A stretch of 20,166 nucleotides of DNA from CAZEVY01 sp964515555 (GTDB lineage Bacteria > Acidobacteriota > Terriglobia > Bryobacterales > Bryobacteraceae), in NCBI GenBank assembly GCA_964515555.1, contig CAZEVY010000099.1, positions 1-20,166 on the forward strand, in the 5' to 3' direction. The first letter of the stretch is position 1. Every line of letters begins with the position of its first letter. Below the pieces are notes generated by a model that saw only the letters and a list, made by a program, of their open reading frames with translations, was not told the origin of the DNA and did not search any database. The translations under genes and the position numbers were made by a program. Shown here piece after piece: positions 5,870 to 13,951 of this stretch.

Positions 5870-7816
5870 TCACTGCACGTAGCCGAGCGAACGCAGCCGC
5901 TCCAGCGTCGCGGGATCGAGCGGACCCTCGACCTTGCGCCGCGGCTTCGCCAGCTTCATCCATTCGGCGAGTGTCACTTCCATCTCGCGCACGCGCTCCG
6001 GTTCCTGCGCCGACAGGTCGCGCTCCTCGCGCGGATCGGACCAGGGGTCGTACATCGGCCGCGCGCCGGAGGTCGGCGCCAGCAGCTTGCGGTCGCCGCA
6101 ATACACCGCTCGCTCGACGCGGCGAAATCGTTCGCTGAAGTCGTAGAGCGACTGGTGCGGATACGATTCGGCGAACACGCACCTCTCCTTTGGCGGCGTG
6201 CTCCAGCTCACGCCGTCGACCGGCGCCGCGGGGAGTCCGGCGAGGTCGAGCGCCGTCGGCAGGAAGTCGACATGGCTGGCGAGCGCATCCACGACTGCGC
6301 CGGTACGCTGGCGCGGGAGTTTGACGATCAGCGGCACGTGCACCAGCGTGTGGGTCGCCGAGACGCCGTGACCCGCGAGGTCCTTCTCGCCGAACGCCTC
6401 GCCGTGGTCGGAAGTCACTGCGATCAGCGAGTTCCCGTACAACCCGCGCTCGCGCAGCCGCGCCAGTAGGCCGCCAAGGCCGGCATCGGCGCGCGCCACG
6501 CCGCTGTCGTACGACTCCACGAGCCGCGCCCGCCGATCGGCGCTCATCCTCCTCCGGCCCGGAATGATCTCGGGCGCTCCGGGATCGCCGCGCGCGTCCT
6601 CGACATGTCCCTGCGCATCCATGTAATTCACGAACAGGAAAAACGGCCCGCCTCCGGCCTGCTCGATCAGCGCCAACGCCGACGCATTCACTTCGCCGGC
6701 CTCGCGATAGGCGAGCGTCCACTCCCGCGCGCGTCCCATACGCACGAGAATTGCCCGGACTCCCGCGCGCAGGTAGTGGCGCGACCACTGGTACCGCACC
6801 TGAACCGGCCGCCGGCTGTCCATCGACTCGAATCCCTGGTCGAGTCCGAACGCGGGACCGAGATAGGCGTGATTCGCTGTCACGCCGAGCGTGCGATAGC
6901 CGCGCGACGCGAGCAGCTCGGCGATCGTCACCGCGTCGTCCTCAAGGGGCCGGCCGACCGGGTACTCCGGGAGCACATTGTGTGCGCCGTGGCGATTCGC
7001 GTACAGGCCCGTGAAGAGCGACGCGTGCGAGGGCAGGCTCACGTCGCCGGCTGCGATCGCGCGCCGATAGACGGTCGCCTCGCGCGCGAATGCGGCGAGA
7101 TTCGGCGCGGTCGGCTTCGGGTAGCCGTAGATCGACAGGTGGTCCGCGCGCACCGTGTCCAAGACGACGAGCACGATATTCGGTCCCTTGGCCGCGTCGG
7201 CCGGAGGAGTTGACAACACCGGCGCGCCGGCGTCGCTCAGCACCCAGGAGATCGCCGGCAGGATCGGGACGAAGATCACGGCGAACACCAGGTCGTTCTC
7301 GGGTGTCAGCGCGCGCAGCCATCGCCAGTCGACCAGCACGAAGAACAAAGCCATCGAGGCGAGCGCGAGCAATATGATCAATCGCGCCGGGCGCGTAAGG
7401 GCGACGAAGAACTCCTGGTACGCCCAGAACGGCGCCACCAACAGCAGGCTCGCGACCCACGGGTTCGCCAGCCAGTCCGCCCGCGATAACGCGCCCGCGC
7501 CGAGAATCGCCACGGCGACCAGGAGAAACTCGTCGTCGTACCAGCGATCCGTCACCAGCAGGCCATTGACGAGGAACACCGCGACGAACAGCAGAGTCGA
7601 GACGAGCCTCGATGACGCCGGCGCGAGCGCCCGCGCCGCCAGACCGCACAACGCACCAACGAAGCAGTAGGCGGCGAGGAGCGCAGCCGACATCGGCCAG
7701 TGCCAGCCGGGAACCACGAGGCCGTCCTTGGCCGCCAGCTCGACTGTCGTCGTGAAGAAGTACTCGACCGACCAGTAGGCGAGCCCCGCGAGCAGGCCCT
7801 GGAGAACGCTACGCAA
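5870..7816 (-). CDS. Membrane-anchored sulfatase-fold hydrolase or transferase
   Basis: A 648-residue protein with two parts. Residues 1-198 contain about six or seven hydrophobic segments (for example 43-62, 70-88, 121-139, 144-162, 176-194). Residues about 211-600 are a PF00884 sulfatase domain beginning GPNIVLVVLDTVRADHLS, with metal-binding VTSDHGEAFGE and GHGVSATHTLVHVPLIVK later. At the nucleophile position the motif is SLPSHASLFTG, with Ser260 in place of Cys and His264 where formylglycine sulfatases have Arg. A classical formylglycine sulfatase is therefore doubtful; a phospho- or alkyl-group transferase of the same fold is possible. The TTG start at 7816 overlaps the DUF1501 stop by eight bases, which suggests translational coupling. 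The C-terminal TLERLRSLGYVQ is common in this group. Confidence 0.85.
   Translation of the reverse strand: MRSVLQGLLAGLAYWSVEYFFTTTVELAAKDGLVVPGWHWPMSAALLAAYCFVGALCGLAARALAPASSRLVSTLLFVAVFLVNGLLVTDRWYDDEFLLVAVAILGAGALSRADWLANPWVASLLLVAPFWAYQEFFVALTRPARLIILLALASMALFFVLVDWRWLRALTPENDLVFAVIFVPILPAISWVLSDAGAPVLSTPPADAAKGPNIVLVVLDTVRADHLSIYGYPKPTAPNLAAFAREATVYRRAIAAGDVSLPSHASLFTGLYANRHGAHNVLPEYPVGRPLEDDAVTIAELLASRGYRTLGVTANHAYLGPAFGLDQGFESMDSRRPVQVRYQWSRHYLRAGVRAILVRMGRAREWTLAYREAGEVNASALALIEQAGGGPFFLFVNYMDAQGHVEDARGDPGAPEIIPGRRRMSADRRARLVESYDSGVARADAGLGGLLARLRERGLYGNSLIAVTSDHGEAFGEKDLAGHGVSATHTLVHVPLIVKLPRQRTGAVVDALASHVDFLPTALDLAGLPAAPVDGVSWSTPPKERCVFAESYPHQSLYDFSERFRRVERAVYCGDRKLLAPTSGARPMYDPWSDPREERDLSAQEPERVREMEVTLAEWMKLAKPRRKVEGPLDPATLERLRSLGYVQ
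7025..7039 (-). other. Nucleophile motif of the sulfatase-fold gene (Ser-x-Pro-Ser-His)
   Basis: These codons specify residues 260-264, SLPSH. The usual consensus is Cys or Ser, any, Pro, any, Arg. The His at the last place is the visible departure. Confidence 0.7.
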
Positions 7817-9197
7817 GTAGCTCGCCGACGACGTGGCCGTGCACGTCCGTGAGCCGCATGTCGCGTCCCGAGAAGTGGAACGTCAGCTTCTTGTGGTCGA
7901 CGCCGAGCAGGTGGAGAATCGTCGCGTGCAGGTCGTGCACGTGGACCTTCTTCTCGGCCGCGTAGTAACCGTACTCGTCGGTGGCGCCGTGGACGACGCC
8001 GCCTTTGACGCCTCCGCCCGCCATCCACATCGTGAATCCGTAGGGATGATGGTCGCGGCCCGGCCCGCGCGCGCCCTTCTGCGCCATCGGCGTGCGCCCG
8101 AACTCGCCGCCCCAGACGACGAGCGTCGAATCGAGCAGGCCGCGGCCGCGGAGATCCTTCAACAATCCGGCGATGGGTTTGTCGGTCGCCTTGCAGTTCA
8201 CCTCGTGGCCGAAGGCGATGTTGCTGTGCTGATCCCAGCGGTCGACGCCCTGCCGCCGCGGCGAGAGCAGCTCGATGAAGCGCACGCCGCGCTCCACCAG
8301 CCTGCGCGCGATGAGGCACTGGCGCCCGAATTCCTCGGTGTCCTTCTCGCCGAGCCCGTACATCCGGCGCGTGGCCTCGCTCTCGCCGGCGAGGTCGACC
8401 AGATCGGGCACCTCGCGCTGCATGCGGAAGGCCAGCTCGTAGTTGGCGATGGCCGCCTCAATCTCGGGAACCGCACCCGCGCGCGACATCGCTCCGCGGT
8501 CGAGCTCGTCGAGCAGGCGCAGCTTCGAGCGCTGCAACTCGGAGCGCGATTCGCGCGGCGCGAGATCCGCCACCGGCTGCGGGTTATTGCGCAGCAGCAT
8601 GCCCTGGTGGCTCGCGGGAAGGAATCCGCTGCCGAACAGATCGAGTCCGCCCGGAGGAATCATGCCGCTGTCGAGCACCAGGAATCCCGGAAGGTTCCGC
8701 GACGGGCTGCCCAGTCCGTAGGTGATCCACGCGCCCATGCTGGGTCGGCCCTGAAGCGACGAGCCGCTGTGCATGAAATAGTTGCCCGCGGTGTGCTCGG
8801 AGTGCTCGCCGTGCATCGAGCGGATGATCGCGAGATCGTCGGCGCACGCGCCCACGTGCGGGAACAGGTCGCTCACGTCGGCCCCCGACTGTCCGTACTT
8901 GCGGAACTTCCACGGCGACGGCATCAGCTCGGCGATGCTGCCCGGTGCGTTCGGCGCCTTTGGAAACGGCAGCGGCTTTCCGCGATCGCGCTCCAGCGCC
9001 GGCTTGGGGTCGAAAGTGTCGACGTGCGAGACGCCGCCGTCCATGAACAGGAAGATGACCGATTTCGCCTTCGCCGCGCGATGCGGCGCGCGCACTGCCA
9101 TCGGGTCGCGCTGCCGGTCCTCGGCGAGCAGCGTCGAGAGCGCCAGGGCGCCGAAGCCGTTCGACCATCGCGTGAGCCATTCCCTTCGGCTGAGCAT
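7809..9197 (-). CDS. DUF1501 protein, Tat-exported, partner of the upstream PSD1 gene
   Basis: A 462-residue protein of the DUF1501 family, which has an alkaline-phosphatase-like fold. The start is ATG at 9195-9197, two bases after the stop of the PSD1 gene, with TGAGG at a good distance. The frame is open further upstream but lies within the PSD1 gene. The N-terminus MLSRREWLTRW followed by a hydrophobic stretch is a twin-arginine leader, predicting export in folded form. Family motifs are AKSVIFLFMDGGVSHVDTFD, a DDLAIIRSMHGEHSEH segment, WGGEFGRTPM and a His-rich end (RDHHPYGFTMWMAGGGVKGG, VHVHDLHATILHLLG). The biochemical role of DUF1501 is not established; these genes almost always follow a DUF1549/DUF1553 gene. 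A second copy lies at 19134. Confidence 0.9.
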   Translation of the reverse strand: MLSRREWLTRWSNGFGALALSTLLAEDRQRDPMAVRAPHRAAKAKSVIFLFMDGGVSHVDTFDPKPALERDRGKPLPFPKAPNAPGSIAELMPSPWKFRKYGQSGADVSDLFPHVGACADDLAIIRSMHGEHSEHTAGNYFMHSGSSLQGRPSMGAWITYGLGSPSRNLPGFLVLDSGMIPPGGLDLFGSGFLPASHQGMLLRNNPQPVADLAPRESRSELQRSKLRLLDELDRGAMSRAGAVPEIEAAIANYELAFRMQREVPDLVDLAGESEATRRMYGLGEKDTEEFGRQCLIARRLVERGVRFIELLSPRRQGVDRWDQHSNIAFGHEVNCKATDKPIAGLLKDLRGRGLLDSTLVVWGGEFGRTPMAQKGARGPGRDHHPYGFTMWMAGGGVKGGVVHGATDEYGYYAAEKKVHVHDLHATILHLLGVDHKKLTFHFSGRDMRLTDVHGHVVGELLA

Positions 9198-9199
9198 AG

Positions 9200-12100
9200 T
9201 TACCTCACGAAGATGAACTCCTTGGCGTTGATGAGCACGTGCGCGGCATCGGCCCAGGCGTTCCCTTCCCCGCCCGCGCCGTGCAGCGCTGACTGCTCGC
9301 GCACGAACCGCTCGACCCGGACGATCTCGGCGGCGTCCGGCGGACGCCCATAGGCCTCGACGAACATGCGTGCGATCCGCGCCTGTGCGTCCGGCGATTC
9401 CTTGGTCACGCGCTCGGCCCACTTGCGCGCCTGTTGCGCCACGAACTCGTTGTTCATGAGCATCAGCGCCTGCGAGGGCACGGTCGTCGTGCCGCGCCGG
9501 CCCACCGTCGTCACCGGCAGCGGATAATCGAACGCCAGCAGGAGAGGCGTCAGGAAATTGCGCCGCACTTCGATGTAGATGGAGCGCCGTCCGTTGCCGT
9601 CGAGCGGACCCGGCTGCGGTTTCCCGCGACCGTCCTGATAGGCGCTGACGAACGGCCGCACCGGCGCACCGTAGACCGTGCGGTCGAGCGTCCCCGCCAC
9701 GGCCAGCACCGCGTCGCGGACCGATTCGGCCTCCAGGCGCCGCACCGGCACGTGATGCACAAGCCGATTCTCGGGGTCGGCCTTCGCCGATGCCGCCGCC
9801 GCGCGGCTCGACATACTCCAGGCGGCGCTCGCGAGAATCAGCCGGTGCATCGACTTCACCGACCAGCCGCTCTCGACAAAACGCGCGGCCAGCCAGTCGA
9901 GCAGCTCGGGATGCGACGGCCGGTCGCCCGTGCGCCCGAAATTGTCGACCGTGCGGACGATCCCTTCTCCGAAATGGTGCTTCCAGATGCGATTCACCAT
10001 CACGCGCGCCACCAGCGCGTTGTCGGCTGACGACAAAACGTGCGCCAGCTCCGCGCGTCCGCTGCCTTCGCGAAACTTCGCGTCGCCTCTCGCGAGCACT
10101 TGCAGGAACCCACGCGGCGCCATCGGACCCGGCGTCGCCTGGTTTCCACGCAGAAGGACCGGCACGTCGCGCGGCGACCCTTCGCCGCTCACCAGCCCGT
10201 AGGCCACCCCCGGAATCCGCGCGGCGATCGCCGATCGCTCGGCCTGCATCGCGGCGAGGCTTTTCTTCGACGCGTCATCAAGCGCCGCCGCGAGATTTTC
10301 CACCTTGCCCGCCGGCTCGACCGCCGCCGCGAGCCATCGCGTCTCTGCGTCCTGCACCGGACTCTCGATCGCTTCGAGCGCGATCCGCTGGTAGCCTTCC
10401 GCGAGCCGCTCCAGCGAATCGATCTCATGCCGCGCCAGCATCGCGACGACGCGCGGATTCGCTGGCAGCGCCGGTGGGCGGTTCTCGTCCGACAGCACGA
10501 TCCTGTCGACCACGATGTGCCCGTCCCGCGCGCGGTCGGCGATCACCAGGTGGCAGTGCTGCCCCTCGGCGAGGCGCAGGCCGACGGTCTTCCACTCGAA
10601 GACGCCGTCGACGTCCATGTTGATGAAGGCCGGCCGTCCGGCGACCTGCACGGTGAATCGCAGCGCGCCGTGTTCGCGGCGGCGAGTCTTATCGACCGTG
10701 CCCGCCATCCGCACGTGCAGGAAGCGCTTGTTGGCGAGAAACGTCCGCGACACCAGCACGCCCGTCAGCTCGTCGCCGCCCGCGCCGAAGGAGTTGGCGA
10801 CGGCCCCGCCCTGGTGTCCGGCGAGCGCCTGGTTCGGCGGGACTGCCGGCGAAGGCGCATCGCCGAAGGCCGCGCCCTGCACCTGCCAGCCGTCGTAGGT
10901 TCCGCCCGCGAAATCGGCGAACACGACGTCGCCCGGTCGACTCCCGTCGCGCCGTGCTTCGAGCTCCACGCGCACTTTCGCGAGGCGATCGGCGAACGGC
11001 TCCTCCGATGGCTGCGACAACACCGCGAACGGATACAGCGCGTGATCGGGCTCGCGCCGAGCGCGCTCCAGCGTCTTCTTCCAGGCTTCGTTCGGCGCGA
11101 GCAGCGACGACTTCAGCGATTCCGCCGCCTTGCGCCGCAACGGATCGAGCACCGCGCGGACGCCCGCGTTGGCCGCACCGAGCGAGCGGTGCAGCGCGTC
11201 GATCTCCTGCCGCATGGCCGGAGTGCTGAGGTCGCGCTCGTACTGGCGGGTCGAGTGCAGGACGCCCGCGAGCGCGTAATAGTCGGACGTCGGAATCGGG
11301 TCGAACTTGTGGTCGTGGCAGCGAGCGCAGGCGACGGTGAGGCCCAGAAATGTTTTGGACAACACGTCGATCTGGTTGTCGACGTTCTCGGCCTGCACCT
11401 CGGCGAGATCGTCGGCCGCGTTGCGCTCCTCGTGCAGCCCGAAGAATCCGGTGCCGAGAATCGACTCGTGCTGCATGCCGCTGGCGGCGCGCCGCCCCTC
11501 GGGCAGCAGGTCGCCGGCGATGTGCTCGCGCACGAATCGGTCGTAGGGCAGATCCTCGTTGAAGGCGCGGATGACATAGTCGCGATAGCGCCAGGCGTCG
11601 GGCTTGTCGGAATCGAATTCGTGGCCGCTGGTCTCGCCGAAGCGCACCAGGTCCAGCCAGTGGCGGCCCCAGCGCTCGCCGTAGTGCGGCGACGCCAGCA
11701 GCCGCTCCACCACCTTGGCGAACGCACCCGCCGACCGGTCGTTCAGGAAATTTTCGATCTCGCGCGGCGCGGGCGGCAGCCCCGTCAGGTCGTAGGTGAC
11801 GCGGCGGATGAGCGTGCGGCGGTCGGTCTGCGGCGCGGGGAGAACGCCTTTCGCCTCCATCGCGGCGAGAAGGAAGGCGTCGACCGGCGTCCGCGGCCAA
11901 GCCGTGTCGCGCACCCGCGGAGGCTTCGGCCTCGCAAACGGCTGAAAGGCCCAGTAGCTGCGGCCTTCGGCGATGTCGATTCCACCGCTCGACGGCGCGG
12001 CCTCGCCGCGCGGGTCGTGCGCGCCGGCCTTGATCCATTCGGCGAGGTCGGCGACCTGCTCGGGAGGGAGCTTGCCGGCCGGCGGCATCTTGAGGTTCGC

Positions 12101-12355
12101 GTCTTCATGCGCGACGGCCCTGAGCAGCAGGCTGCTCTCGGGGTGGCCCGCGACCAGCACCGCGCCGCGCGATCCGCCGCGCAGCATGCCTTCGCGCGTG
12201 TCGAGTCTCAGTCCGGACGTCGCCAGCTTCGCGTTATGGCAGACGTAGCACTTCTCGGCGAGGACCGGCCGGACGCGTTTCTCGAAGAACTCGAACTGAT
12301 TCTGCGCGCGCGCAGCGGCGCAGATCACCGTCAGCGCGATTCCCAGAAGCCCCAT
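9200..12355 (-). CDS. PSD1 multidomain cytochrome c protein (DUF1549/DUF1553) with inserted beta-sandwich
   Basis: A 1051-residue exported protein. Residues 1-17 form a signal peptide ending in ARAQ. A Planctomycete-type cytochrome c domain follows, with haem motif CYVCH (36-40) and probable Met ligand in LKMPPAGKL (about 90). The DUF1549 domain spans about 155-375 (PVDAFLLAAMEAKG, YDLTGLPP, SPHYGERWGRHWLDLVRFGE) and contains a second CxxCH, CARCHDHKFDP (343-354). Residues about 470-625 look like an inserted beta-sandwich of carbohydrate-binding type (FADFAGGTYDGWQVQGAAFG). DUF1553 spans about 765-1045 (ALVARVMVNRIWKHHFGEGI, RPSHPELLDWLA, TTTVPSQALMLMNNEFV). The function is unknown; two haem motifs suggest redox activity. 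No Shine-Dalgarno sequence precedes the ATG, because a heptamer repeat fills the leader. The DUF1501 gene follows after two bases. Confidence 0.9.
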   Translation of the reverse strand: MGLLGIALTVICAAARAQNQFEFFEKRVRPVLAEKCYVCHNAKLATSGLRLDTREGMLRGGSRGAVLVAGHPESSLLLRAVAHEDANLKMPPAGKLPPEQVADLAEWIKAGAHDPRGEAAPSSGGIDIAEGRSYWAFQPFARPKPPRVRDTAWPRTPVDAFLLAAMEAKGVLPAPQTDRRTLIRRVTYDLTGLPPAPREIENFLNDRSAGAFAKVVERLLASPHYGERWGRHWLDLVRFGETSGHEFDSDKPDAWRYRDYVIRAFNEDLPYDRFVREHIAGDLLPEGRRAASGMQHESILGTGFFGLHEERNAADDLAEVQAENVDNQIDVLSKTFLGLTVACARCHDHKFDPIPTSDYYALAGVLHSTRQYERDLSTPAMRQEIDALHRSLGAANAGVRAVLDPLRRKAAESLKSSLLAPNEAWKKTLERARREPDHALYPFAVLSQPSEEPFADRLAKVRVELEARRDGSRPGDVVFADFAGGTYDGWQVQGAAFGDAPSPAVPPNQALAGHQGGAVANSFGAGGDELTGVLVSRTFLANKRFLHVRMAGTVDKTRRREHGALRFTVQVAGRPAFINMDVDGVFEWKTVGLRLAEGQHCHLVIADRARDGHIVVDRIVLSDENRPPALPANPRVVAMLARHEIDSLERLAEGYQRIALEAIESPVQDAETRWLAAAVEPAGKVENLAAALDDASKKSLAAMQAERSAIAARIPGVAYGLVSGEGSPRDVPVLLRGNQATPGPMAPRGFLQVLARGDAKFREGSGRAELAHVLSSADNALVARVMVNRIWKHHFGEGIVRTVDNFGRTGDRPSHPELLDWLAARFVESGWSVKSMHRLILASAAWSMSSRAAAASAKADPENRLVHHVPVRRLEAESVRDAVLAVAGTLDRTVYGAPVRPFVSAYQDGRGKPQPGPLDGNGRRSIYIEVRRNFLTPLLLAFDYPLPVTTVGRRGTTTVPSQALMLMNNEFVAQQARKWAERVTKESPDAQARIARMFVEAYGRPPDAAEIVRVERFVREQSALHGAGGEGNAWADAAHVLINAKEFIFVR

Positions 12356-12395
12356 GACTGATAACTGATAACTGACGACTAACGACTGACAACTG
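12354..12395. repeat. Degenerate heptamer tandem repeat in a divergent promoter region
   Basis: Six consecutive heptamers on the + strand: ATGACTG, ATAACTG, ATAACTG, ACGACTA, ACGACTG, ACAACTG. The consensus is A(T/C)(A/G)ACTG. The first unit overlaps the start codon of the leftward PSD1 gene, so the repeat forms that gene's leader. The unit resembles the short tandem heptamers described in cyanobacteria, but a shared origin is not shown. Confidence 0.85.
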
Positions 12396-12429
12396 TCCGC
12401 TAGCCTACCACCTTCGCCATACCGCTACA

Positions 12430-13554
12430 ATGGTCCATCCGATGCGCGTCACCATCGACGCCACGCCCTTACTGCTGCGCAGCGCCGGGATCAAGAATCT
12501 TCTTTATCACTGGATCGCCGCGTTGCGCGCGCTCGGAGGACCCGATGAGATTCGCGTCTTCCCGCGCATCGCGTCTATCGGGCCTCTCCATCACGACGGA
12601 AGCGTACTGCCGCCGCTCGAGACCTGGCCGCGGCTGGGCGCGGTCTTCCTGGGAAACGTCGCCGGCGAATGGCTCGTGGAGCGCCTCGCGGGGTCCACCG
12701 ATGTGTTCCATTCGTCGAACCAGGTGCGCCGTCCGCCGCGCGGCGTGGCGCTCACGGCGACGCTGCACGATCTCACGTATCGGCTGATGCCGGAGCTGCA
12801 CACATCGGCCAACATCCGCGCGGACACGGCCTACTTCGATCGGGCCTTCGGGCGCGCGCGGCGGTTGATCGCGGTGTCGGAGGCCTCGAAGGCCGACGCG
12901 GTGCGGCTCGCGGGCCTCGATCCGGAGCGCATCGATGTGATCTACCCGGGCGTCTCCGAGGCATTCTTCGCGACCGGCGACGGCGCGCGGCGTGCGGTCG
13001 CGGAACGCTATTCGCTGCGAAAGCCGTTCGCGCTTTATGTCGGGACCATCGAGCCGCGCAAGAACGTCGACGGGCTGCTCGACGCCTGGCAGCGGATTCC
13101 CGAGGCGTTGCGGGAGGCGCATGAGCTGGTTGTCGCCGGCCCGTCCGGCTGGATGATGGAAAAGACGCTGGCGCGGCTGCGAGCGACGGCGGGCGTGCGC
13201 TATCTAGGCTATGTTCCCGAGACGGATCTGGCGCCGCTGACGGCGGCGGCGGCGGTGTTCGTATTTCCGTCGCTCTATGAAGGATTCGGATTCCCGGTGG
13301 CGCAGGCGATGGCGTGCGGTGTTCCGGTGGTCACCTCGAACGTCTCGTGTCTGCCGGAAGTGGCTGGCGCGGGCGGCGTGCTGGTCGACCCCAGGAGTCC
13401 GGCTGAGATCGCCAATGCGGTGGCGTCGTTGTTGGAATCGCCGGTGGAGCGCGAGCGGCTGGGCGCCGAGGGGAGGCGTCGCGCGACGGCGGAGTTTCGA
13501 TGGGAGAGCTTCGCGCGCACGAGCCTGGAGTTCTTCCGGCGCGCGGTGAGCTGA
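12430..13554 (+). CDS. Glycosyltransferase family 4 (GT-B fold)
   Basis: A 374-residue GT-B glycosyltransferase. The N-terminal domain begins MRVTIDATPLLL and includes TATLHDLTYRLMP (His113-Asp114) and IAVSEASKADAVR. The C-terminal domain has LYVGTIEPRKNVDGLLDAW, LVVAGPSGW, VRYLGYVPETDLAPL and the donor-binding FPSLYEGFGFPVAQAMACG, then GVPVVTSN. In most relatives the EX7E motif ends in Glu; here it reads Glu284-x7-Gln292. The protein probably transfers a sugar from a nucleotide donor to a cell-surface or extracellular glycan; donor and acceptor cannot be read from the sequence. Two starts are possible: ATG at 12430 or ATG at 12442. The second matches the family N-terminus better. It is divergent from the PSD1 gene across 74 bases. 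Confidence 0.9.
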   Translation: MVHPMRVTIDATPLLLRSAGIKNLLYHWIAALRALGGPDEIRVFPRIASIGPLHHDGSVLPPLETWPRLGAVFLGNVAGEWLVERLAGSTDVFHSSNQVRRPPRGVALTATLHDLTYRLMPELHTSANIRADTAYFDRAFGRARRLIAVSEASKADAVRLAGLDPERIDVIYPGVSEAFFATGDGARRAVAERYSLRKPFALYVGTIEPRKNVDGLLDAWQRIPEALREAHELVVAGPSGWMMEKTLARLRATAGVRYLGYVPETDLAPLTAAAAVFVFPSLYEGFGFPVAQAMACGVPVVTSNVSCLPEVAGAGGVLVDPRSPAEIANAVASLLESPVERERLGAEGRRRATAEFRWESFARTSLEFFRRAVS

Positions 13555-13580
13555 AGCTTTTGTCGCCGGGCGGCCCGATC

Positions 13581-13610
13581 TTGCGGCGCCGCAACGCGAC
13601 GCGATAGACT
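13581..13610 (+). promoter_or_regulatory. Possible tRNA-Pro promoter overlapping a perfect palindrome
   Basis: TTGCGG at 13581-13586 and TAGACT at 13605-13610 are separated by 18 bases. They lie so that transcription would begin near the tRNA 5' end at 13618. The hexamers are weak matches (three and four of six). Bases 13581-13594 (TTGCGGCGCCGCAA) form a perfect palindrome that contains the -35 element. Confidence 0.3.
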
Positions 13611-13617
13611 GGAGTTT

Positions 13618-13696
<79 letters not shown>

Positions 13697-13704
13697 CTTT
13701 CTTC

Positions 13705-13719
13705 TGTCCGGACCGGACA
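13705..13719. repeat. Perfect 15-base inverted repeat just behind the tRNA
   Basis: TGTCCGG and CCGGACA flank a single central A. It starts ten bases after the tRNA CCA. It is followed by two copies of ACATAGGT (13719-13726 and 13744-13751), 25 bases apart. The position next to a transposase remnant suggests an insertion-sequence end; it could also serve as a weak hairpin terminator, but it has no U tract. Confidence 0.45.
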
Positions 13720-13738
13720 CATAGGTAACAGTTCGTTC

Positions 13739-13885
13739 CTAAGACATAGGTGACACTTTTGGGGGGCCAAAAGGGTTGTCCAGCGGCTGCAGGGTCTTTT
13801 CCTCCAGATCAATAGAGCCGAGATCGTATGCATTCCGCGACCCGAGCGGCATCCTGGCGACGGTCGCCGCCGGCAACAAAGCCAG
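13739..13885 (-). pseudogene. Decayed 3' end of an insertion-sequence transposase
   Basis: Read on the - strand, 48 codons are open between an in-frame TAG (13886-13888) and the stop at 13739-13741. The peptide contains YDLGSIDLEEKTLQPLDNPF and ends GPPKVSPMS. I recognise this ending from the C-termini of transposases in acidobacterial insertion sequences; assignment to IS481 or another family is uncertain because the catalytic domain is absent. The remainder of the element is missing upstream of 13888. Downstream of the stop lie ACATAGGT direct repeats and a 15-base inverted repeat that fit an element end. The remnant lies directly behind tRNA-Pro. Confidence 0.55.
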
Positions 13886-13951
13886 CTACTTCCATTCAGC
13901 CGCCTGATCGTTGCGCCTCCCGGCCCTGTCGCGTGGCATCATACTGGCGTC

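Noticed and set aside
7833..9353. 506-codon + strand open frame opposite the first DUF1501 gene
   Set aside because: Composition is that of an antisense shadow and no motif is visible. The opposite strand encodes a clear DUF1501 protein.
10040..12361. 773-codon + strand open frame opposite the first PSD1 gene
   Set aside because: It is Arg/Ala/Val-rich with no recognisable domain and lies wholly antisense to a gene with clear family motifs. Long antisense frames are expected in DNA of this GC content.
12354..12395. Heptamer repeat as a CRISPR array
   Set aside because: Units are seven bases, directly adjacent and degenerate. There are no spacers and no cas genes.
12426..12431. TACAAT as the -10 element of the glycosyltransferase
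   Set aside because: It matches five of six bases but overlaps the ATG at 12430 and has no acceptable -35. It would only make sense if translation starts at 12442.
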